Part shown: in pieces, positions 55,851 through 64,000 of the stretch
How the letters are laid out: each line of letters starts with the position of its first letter
How positions within the stretch are numbered: the first letter of the stretch is position 1
Assembly: GCA_902806565.1 (NCBI GenBank)
Contig: CADCXA010000041.1
Location: forward strand, 310,001-374,000
Direction: 5' to 3'
Source: Hypoxylon rubiginosum
Lineage: Eukaryota; Ascomycota; Sordariomycetes; Xylariales; Hypoxylaceae
DNA: 64,000 bases
Position numbers and translations under genes: made by a program
Notes under the pieces: model-generated
What the model saw: only the letters and a program-made list of their open reading frames with translations
Database searches by the model: none
Told to the model about the DNA's origin: nothing

Positions 55851-58800
55851 CTACACATTTAAATACCTATATTATTAAGTTACTTACGTGACTTTACGTG
55901 ATCGTATTTAATAGCTATATACCTATTAATAGCCTTATACCCGAGTTTATAAGGGTTATTATATCGTGTTTTTTTTCTATAAAAACTCACCGCTTAAATA
56001 AAAAAGTAAAACCTTAACTATATATTAATTTATACGTATTTTATAAAAAAAAAATAAAAGCTAATTAAAAAAAAACTTAAAATAATATAAAACTAATTTT
56101 TAACTTAATAAATTAGTTTTTTTTTCTTAATTTATAATATAAGAAAAAAATCTTATAATAATTTTAAAAAATTTTTATATTTTTTTTATTATAGCTTTTT
56201 TAAATATTTATATTTATAAGTATATTTATATTTAACTAATTAAAAACATATTTATTTTTTTATATAATATATAAAGTTTATTTTTTTTATTAAAATATTT
56301 AATTTATTTTTTAATTTTTTATATTATAATTATATATATTTTAATTTAATTTTCTTTTTTAAAATACATATATATTTATAATAAAATTCTTAACTATAAA
56401 ATATTATATATATATTTAATAATTTTAAGTTATATTTAAAATTAATAATTAATAATATTTTTAACATTTATAATTATTTTTTAAAAATATTTTTTTTATA
56501 TATATAAAATCTTTTTAATTTTTATTATTATTATTATATAAAATCTTAATTTTATTATTTTCATTTTATATAAAAGTATATTTATTTTATATAAAAGATT
56601 TTATAATAATAATTTATAAGTTTTTTTAATTAATTTATTTTTTATTAATATTATTTTTAGTAATTTCATTATTTAAATATTAATAATATATTTAAATAAT
56701 TATTATATTAATATTTTAAAACGTTACTTTTAATATTAATCACTTATTTTTATTTAATATATAAAATTATAATAATAATTAATTATATTTTATATTAATT
56801 TCTAATAATAAAATAACTATAAAATAACTTTTTTTTATATTATATTTTAATAATTTAATTATTATTAAATTATTTTTTATTAAAATATTATTTATTAATT
56901 TTATTTTTTATATTTTAATAATTTTTAAATTAATAATAATAATATTTGTTTTTTTTAAATTAACTTTTTTTATATTAATATTTATAATTAAGATTTTTAT
57001 TAGTTTAGTTTTTATATATTTTATATATTTTTTAATATTTATTAATTTAATTTTCTTTATTTTTAATTTTATAAAATTAAATTTTTTTAATTTAGCTTTT
57101 ATATATTTATTTTATTAAGGTTTAATTTTAATAAATAATAAATTTTATATTTAATTTTTTTTTTATTTAATATTTTTTTTATAAATATTTATTAATTTAA
57201 CTTTTATTAAATGTTTATTAATTAAAAAGAATTTAATTAAAAATTTTTTAAATAAAATAATAACCTTAAATTTATTTAATTTTAATTTATTTATTTAAAG
57301 TTATTAATTATTAAATTTTTTTTTTAAAAATAATTTTAACTTTAAATCTTTTTTTATTATATAGCTTTTTATAAACACTTTTAATATTTACATTAATAAT
57401 TTCTTTATTTAATTTTATATTTTAAAATTTTTTTTTTTTAATTTTTAATAAATTTTATAATTTAAATAGGTTTTTATTTTATTTTAATTTTTAATATAAA
57501 AAATAAATACTTTTAATTATTTTAAAAATAACTTAATATTTAAATATATAAAAAAATAATTAATTTATTATAAAACAATTTTAATCTTTTCTTAATAAAT
57601 AATAATATTTTTTTTTAAGCTTATTTTTTACTTTTTATTAGTTTAATATATATAATAAAACTTAATTATATATTATAAAATATATTTTATAAAAAAAACT
57701 TTTTTAATAAATATATTTTTTTATATATTTTTTAAAATATATATAAATAAATTATTAAAATCTTTTTCTTTTTTTACTTTTAGTTTATAAATTAAATAAG
57801 TAATTTTAATTTTTATTATAAATTTTCTTTTATTATTTATAATTTTTTATATATATTAAATAAATATAATAATAAAAAAAAACTTTAATTATTATAAATA
57901 AAATATAAATTTACTAGGTTTTTATAATTTATTATATAATAAAAACCATATTAAAAAAAAAAAAAGTAATAATATTATTTAAATCTTTAAAAAGTTATAA
58001 TAAATATATTAATAAACTTAAAAAAATAAAAATAAAATTTAAAATACTAGTAATTAATTAAAACTTTAATATAAATAAAAACTATTAATAAAAAAAAATA
58101 TAATTTTTATTAAAAACGGTTTTATTTTATTATAAATATAAAAAACATAAAATATTTTATTTTGAAGTTATTAATTTTTTAATTTTTCTTTTATATTTTT
58201 ATTAAAAAGTTTTTTTTTACTATAAAATTAACTATATTTATTTTAATTTTATATTAATTTTATTAGTTTTAATTATTTAATTTATTTTTATTATTTTTTT
58301 ATAAAATTTTATTTTAAGTAACTTTTTATAAAAATTAAATCTCTTCTTAAATTAATTTAATTTAAATAAAGAAAAAAAGTTTAAAATACTATATATATAA
58401 ATATCTTATTAATTAATATAAAATTCTATTAATAACTTATTATAAATATTATAATTAAATTAAAAGTAATATTTATAAATAAATAAATAAACTAATAATA
58501 TAAATAAATATATATTATTTTATATTAATTTAAATTATAATATTAATATTTAATATAAAAATTATAAAATTTATTAAATTTAACTTTAAAATATTATAAA
58601 AAATAACATTATTTAAAATTAATAAATTAATTTTATTTACTATATAAAAGCTATAAAAAAATATTATAAAATATTATAAAATAAGTTATAATTATTATAT
58701 ATAAAATATTAAAAAAAAAAATATTATTAGTAATTATAATAATTATTAATTTTATTATATAAAATTTATAAAAAACAATTTTATTAGATATTATAAAATC

Positions 58801-61482
58801 ACTTATTATTATTATAAAAAAAAATAATAATAATATAATTACAAAGCTTATTAAGTTAAAAAAAAAAAATATAAAATAGTTTAATATTCTAAAAAATTAT
58901 AAAAGTAATTATATTAACTATAAAAAAAATATATAAAAAAATAACTATAATATATATTAAATTTAAATTAATAAAATTATAATATTAAATATTATTTAAG
59001 TAAATTATATTTTTAAAGCTTATAAAAACTAATATAATTTTTACGGTTTTAATATTAATAATATAAATTACTTTTTAAATATTTTATTTAACTTTTTTTT
59101 ATATTATTTATTAAAACGTTTTAAAAGTTAATAAAATTTATTCCTTTTATTTTAAATATAAATATTATTAAAAGTTTTTTTAAAAATAATATACTAGTTA
59201 AAATTAATTATATATAAACATTTAACTTTTTTTTATATAAAATTTTTTAGTTTATTAATTTAATTAAATAAATATAAATATTATATATTTCTAGTTAATT
59301 ATAAAACTAAATATATTATAATATTAAAAAAACGTTATAATATTTATTAATATAAATACTATAAAACTATTTAAATATTAATTTATTTTTATAAATATAT
59401 TTCTTATATTAAATTTATATTTTATAATTAAATAAAAAGTTACTACTTTTTTAAAAACTTAAAATACTTTAAATTATATATTTAATTTATTATTAACTAT
59501 TTTTATAAATTACTTTTATTATAATATAAGTTTTTTTAATATTTTTATAAAAAGTTAGTTTAATTTTTAATTATATATTATTTTTATAATATATTTTAAT
59601 ATAATATTTAATTTAAAAGTAAATAATATATATATAAAATTATTAAAAAGTTTTTTATTAAATAATAAATTTTTATTTATATATTTTTATAATAAGTTAT
59701 TATTAAATAAAATAATATAATTTTAAATAATATTTTTTAAAAAGTTATTAATTTTTATTTATATTTAAAATATATTTTAATTATAATATAATTATAAATT
59801 CTTAAAAATAAAATTACTATTATTATAATATATTATAAATAAAAATATTTAATTAATTAGTTTCTTAATTTATTTTAATATTAATATGTTTTAAATTTAA
59901 AGATTATATATATATTTAATTTTAATAATATATAAAAAGTTTTAATAAATTAAGTTTTTATTATTTTTATTATTAATAGTTATTTTATAAGTACTTTTAT
60001 AACTTTATTTTATAATAATATTATTATAAATATTTATTTTATTTTTAAATATAAAAACAATAAATTTTATATATTTTAAAAATCTATATTTAAATATAAA
60101 AAAAGAATTAAAATATTTATATTTTAAAATTAATTTATTTAAATTAATAATAAATTATAAATTAAAATATTAAAACTATTATATTAAATATTTAAAAATA
60201 TTTATTAAAATTTACAACGAATTTAATAATAAAAGTTATTAATTAAATAAAAGTAAAGTTTATAATATAAATTATAATAATAAAAAAAATAAAAATTATA
60301 ATATTAATTATTATAAAGATTATTATAAAATATTTAATAAAAATTATTTTAAGAATTATATTTTTAGTTATTATAAATAAAATAATAAGGTTATTATTTT
60401 TTAACGTTAAAAAAATATAAATTTAAATTATTTAAAACTATTAAATTATTTTTTTTTAAAAAAATAAGTTTTTTTTAAATAAATTTTTATTTTATTGTTA
60501 TTTAACTTAATAACGTGGTATATTATTTTAATAAGTTAAATAAAAATATTTTTAGTTATTAATATAAAAAAACTAAAAAAAACTATTAATAATTTTTTTA
60601 AGTAAATAAAAAATATTTATTTTATATAATTATATAAATAAAAATATTTAAATAAATAAAGTAAAAAATATTTTTTATAAATTAAAATATATAATATTTT
60701 TTAATAATTATTATTAATAAAAAATATATTATTTTAAAAATTAATATAAAAATATATTGATTTAAAAAACTTATATAAAATTAAAATATATATAGTTTTA
60801 TATATATTAAAAATTAAATATTAATATTATAAAAATTAATATAACTTATAAAACATATTATTATTTTATTTTATTATCTTAGTTTTAAATTAATATAACA
60901 TTTAAAAATTAATTATTAATTATTTATAAATATAGTTTATTATTTTATATAATATAAATATAATTAATATTTTTTTTAGTTTTTAATATAATTTAAAAAC
61001 ATTAATATAACTTATTTAATATATATAAATAATATTAAATTATATATTTAATAGTTAAAATAATATATAATAGTTTAATATAAAATATATTTTAAAATAT
61101 ATAGTTTATTTTTTTCTTAAAAAAATAATAAACTTTTTATTAATATATAAATTAATTATTTATAATTAAATATTAATATAATTAATTAAGTGGTATATAA
61201 TTTATAAAAAAATATAAAATATAACTTATATTATTTATATATATGTTTTTATTTTTCTTTAAAATATAATGTTATAATTAATTTATTAAACCTTTTTTTT
61301 TATTATAAGTTATAAAAAAATAAATATTAAAATAATTAATTTAAACTTTTTTTTATTATTAATTAATAAAATAATTATATATTAAAATTTAAATAATAAA
61401 AATTATATTAATATAATTAAAAAACTTTTTAATATTATATGTTTAAATTTATAGTTATTTATATATTAAAAATTAATATTAT

Positions 61483-61550
61483 AAATAATATATAAATAAT
61501 TATAACTTATAATAAAAATATATAAATAACTATAACTTATAATAAAAATA
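61483..61550. repeat. Direct pair inside the A/T block
   Basis: A unit of about 31 bp (core TATAACTTATAATAAAAATA) occurs twice in tandem at about 61500-61555, with one or two differences. Confidence 0.6.
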
Positions 61551-61712
61551 TATAATTAAATTTATAATATTAAAATAAAATATTAATATATTAAATAATA
61601 TATATATTAATTATTATTATAATAATAATGGTTTTTAATATAATTTTATAAATTAATATTATTATAATAAAATATTAATTAAATTTTATTTATTAATATA
61701 TAATAGTATTTA

Positions 61713-61796
61713 TTTTAATATTAATTTTAGTTTTAGTTTTAATTTTAATTATAATTTTAACTTTAATTTTAAAATTAATTTTAATATTAATTATAA
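61713..61796 (+). repeat. Fourteen tandem hexamers, consensus TTTTAA
   Basis: From 61713 the sequence divides cleanly into 14 six-base units; six are exactly TTTTAA, and the others differ at one or two bases (TTTTAG, TATTAA, TTATAA, CTTTAA, AATTAA). Every unit ends AA or AG. The register holds across the 84 bp without a break. Confidence 0.8.
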
Positions 61797-62379
61797 TATA
61801 TATTAAAAAACTAACTAATTTTATTTTTTAAATAAAACTTAAAATATAAAATTATATAAAAATATATAAATATATATTAACTATATAATATATTATTATT
61901 TATATTAATTTAAAAAACATTAATAGTTTTATATATCTTAAAAAAAATTAAAAAAAAATAATTTAATTTATTTAATATTTATAATAAAAACTTAAAATAA
62001 AAACGTGTTTAATTATAAATAAAATATATTAATAATAAAAATTTTAAATTATATATATTTTTAAATAAAATAAAATAAAAACTTATTAAATATAAAAAAA
62101 CTAATATTTCTTTATTTAAATATATAATTATTATATTTTAATTTCACTTTTTTTTATAAAGTTATTTATTTAAAATATTATAAAAAAATATACGATATTT
62201 ATTTTAAATTTATTTTTTAAAGCTTTACTTTTAAATAAATTTTAATTATTAAGGTTATTTATAAATTATAAGTTTATAAATACCCTAGCTACCTTATAAC
62301 TAGTATAATAAAATTAAAATACTAAGATATTAAAATATTATATAACGTTTTAAATTATATATAACTTAAATTTATTATA

Positions 62380-62658
62380 TGTTGGCAGCCTGCGGTTGCC
62401 TAGACAGCTGTGGAACATAAGGCATGCAACAAAGGCAGCCGGTGGAATACCGGAGAGTATTCCAGAGATGTAACACTGGTGCCTACAGCATAGTATTTAG
62501 ATCGGGTAGATACCCAGCAAGTTTCTTCGCAGTAGCAACGAATCATAGGATCTTTTCCACGAGCGTCCGGATAACCACCTCCCGGTTATATGGTAGCTCC
62601 ACCCGTATTCTTGTTATTTTTATCGAGAGAAGACAAGGCGTTTGCGTGTCCTTTTGCA
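62380..62658 (+). mobile_element. Probable 5' LTR of a retrotransposon
   Basis: The A/T block ends abruptly at TGTTGGCAGCC and normal-composition sequence begins; the segment to 62658 ends TTTTGCA, so it has the TG...CA ends of an LTR (279 bp). TCAAGGTATCAGGAAC directly behind could be a tRNA primer-binding site. The 3' LTR is outside the window, so the length is an estimate. Confidence 0.55.
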
Positions 62659-62676
62659 TCAAGGTATCAGGAACGT

Positions 62677-64000
62677 ATGACTTCTACTGAACAGAAGCAA
62701 CGCGTCGTAATCGGCAGACTACAAGAACAGATCGAGAAACAGGACGAGCTGTTGGCACGCTTTACCACCGAGCAAATCCAGTTTCTGTCAGCTCTGGAAA
62801 GGATGAGTGAACTCACACAAGTTAGGGATAATGCCCGCCTCCATGAGGAAAATGTACAGCAGCAGATAGCTGAGCAGGCTGAGGAGTCACGACTGGCCAA
62901 AGCTGCTCCAGCGAAAGCCGCTACACCAGATGTATCGATGAAGTCTGCGGTATCTAACGCAGAACCCGAATCCCCTGCAGAATCCTCTGCAGCACCCGTT
63001 AGGAAACCCACTGGAAGTCTGATCGACCTAGATTCCAATGAGGACCCCACCGAACAGTCCATCAAAGCACCACCCAAGGCCATGGACTACTCTCGGATAA
63101 TGGAAGTCCTTGAAGGACAAGAATGGCTAATCGAGCAGTTGAGGAAACAAGTCGACAATGCCAACAACAGCCGAGAAGAAGAGATTCGACAAGCCGTTGA
63201 ACAAGCAACAACGGAGAAATTGAAGGGGAAGGAGAAGAGAGAATCCGAATCCCCACTGAACAAGGTAGTAGACTCACGCGAAGTATCATCAACCAACAGA
63301 CTCTACAAACCAGGGCGTGACGAAACGCCCGCCGTATCGACCCCGTTTCCCGTCAAGGCGAAGTCGAAGACCCGAGAACCCACCCGGGAGCCATCAAAAG
63401 CTCAACCAGAGGTTCTATCTTTGGAACCATCCGACTCTGACTCCGAACCTGACGGCGAAACCGTGATCATGAGGAAGTCTTCTCGATCCTCACACCGAAA
63501 GCCTTCGAAAAAGCCTTCAAAGGCGCCGAAACGTCCTCCCAAATCCGACTCCGATACCGATTCCGAGTCCGACCACAAGTCCCGCAAACCACGAAAGCCC
63601 CGCAAGTCGAGCCGTAAGGACGACGAGAAGTCAAGCGACAAGCGCGGCAAGAAGGAGCCGTTAACCAAGAAGTCCTTGAGGCGGCTCCAGAGAGAACACG
63701 AGAATCCCAGTCCCTCGGATTCCAGCTCGCCATCAAGCTCAGACTCGTCCGACTCAGACTCGTACGATTCCGATTCGACTGACTCCCATTCCTATCGAAG
63801 AAGACACAGAAAACATGGGAAGAAGCCTTCCAAGAAAGATAGGAAGCACAGGTCCTCTAGCAATCGAGCAAAGCTTGATTGGAAGCACTTCAGCTTCACG
63901 TTAGACAAGGAAAATCACCTGATGGGGATCAGCAATTGGGACGTTTATCGAGAAGCCCTCATGCTGAGCTTGGAGAGAATCGGCTACAGGGAAGACAGAG
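62677..64000 (+). CDS. Retrotransposon gag-like polyprotein, partial at right edge
   Basis: An uninterrupted frame from the Met at 62677 runs 441 codons to the window edge. It opens with a coiled-coil (RLQEQIEKQDELLARFTTEQ), then Ser/Asp/Lys-rich low-complexity stretches (PSDSDSEPDGE, SDSDTDSESDHKSRK). The last 50 residues (DWKHFSFTLDKENHLMGISN, WDVYREALMLSLERIGY) look like the folded gag/capsid-type core of Ty1/copia-like or related LTR elements (pattern NW..W...L...L...GY). Protease, integrase and reverse transcriptase would lie to the right. Base composition is normal and there are no stop codons, so this copy has not been RIP-mutated. Confidence 0.7.
   Translation, partial: MTSTEQKQRVVIGRLQEQIEKQDELLARFTTEQIQFLSALERMSELTQVRDNARLHEENVQQQIAEQAEESRLAKAAPAKAATPDVSMKSAVSNAEPESPAESSAAPVRKPTGSLIDLDSNEDPTEQSIKAPPKAMDYSRIMEVLEGQEWLIEQLRKQVDNANNSREEEIRQAVEQATTEKLKGKEKRESESPLNKVVDSREVSSTNRLYKPGRDETPAVSTPFPVKAKSKTREPTREPSKAQPEVLSLEPSDSDSEPDGETVIMRKSSRSSHRKPSKKPSKAPKRPPKSDSDTDSESDHKSRKPRKPRKSSRKDDEKSSDKRGKKEPLTKKSLRRLQREHENPSPSDSSSPSSSDSSDSDSYDSDSTDSHSYRRRHRKHGKKPSKKDRKHRSSSNRAKLDWKHFSFTLDKENHLMGISNWDVYREALMLSLERIGYREDR

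Larger units (their letters stand above)
55850..62379. repeat. A/T-saturated block, probably RIP-mutated repeats
   Basis: About 6.5 kb in which many full 60-base lines contain no G or C at all (for example the line starting 56281), with no open frame in any reading direction. Stop codons are dense in every frame. The composition is far outside any gene or tRNA/rRNA signal, and such blocks are what RIP leaves of transposons in filamentous ascomycetes, often as heterochromatin. The left edge grades in; the right edge is sharp at 62380 where an intact LTR element starts. Which elements it derives from cannot be told by eye. Confidence 0.85.

Noticed and set aside
55850..62379. Mitochondrial DNA insertion as source of the A/T block
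   Set aside because: No mitochondrial gene, tRNA or GC cluster is visible and the A/T content is higher than usual mtDNA.
1..64000. CRISPR arrays, operons, prophage
   Set aside because: Spliced eukaryotic genes throughout; no regularly spaced direct repeats of CRISPR type.

Overview
The window is nuclear DNA of a filamentous ascomycete (Pezizomycotina, most likely a Sordariomycete). The signs are short introns of about 50-130 nt with GTRNGT donors and CTAAC-like branch points, single-gene transcription units, a NACHT-type NLR, a HET-domain protein, a fungal P450, an HsbA-type wall protein, and an A/T-only block of the kind left by repeat-induced point mutation (RIP). Exon coordinates were deduced by eye from splice signals and reading frame; no alignment was run.

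Positions 1-40 kb are mostly ordinary housekeeping sequence: TAF6 (partial), an ATF/CREB-like bZIP factor, a NACHT NLR-like protein, an Arg/Ser-rich protein, a small secreted protein with twelve cysteines, an HsbA-type GPI wall protein, an omega-like glutathione transferase, a nine-domain-long hydrolase-CorA membrane protein in eight exons, a broken sugar transporter, mitochondrial ribosomal protein bL27m, LCL2, PP1 inhibitor-2 (GLC8 type), UV-damage endonuclease (UVE1 type), a membrane RING-H2 protein and an RKM4-like SET methyltransferase. A gene-empty stretch of 4.4 kb lies between inhibitor-2 and UVE1.

Positions 40-64 kb look accessory: a Gfd2-like RNase H-fold protein overlapping an antisense relic of a kinase tail, a cytochrome P450, a truncated F-box-like protein, a kinase-HET fusion carrying two in-frame stops, a small hypothetical gene, a truncated relative of the kinase-HET N-terminal module, a coiled-coil protein of unknown function, then about 6.5 kb of nearly pure A/T and, abutting it, a fresh unmutated LTR retrotransposon that runs off the right edge.

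The most interesting points are the genes that are perfect apart from in-frame stops (a sugar transporter with two UAGs; a kinase-HET protein with one UAG and one UAA). At least two of the UAGs stand where the family has tryptophan. This fits either RIP-like CpA to TpA mutation or the sexual-stage A-to-I mRNA editing known from Sordariomycetes, and the two can be told apart with RNA. Others are the duplicated six-cysteine module of the secreted protein, a possible mitochondrial presequence on UVE1, and a 14-unit hexamer array inside the A/T block.
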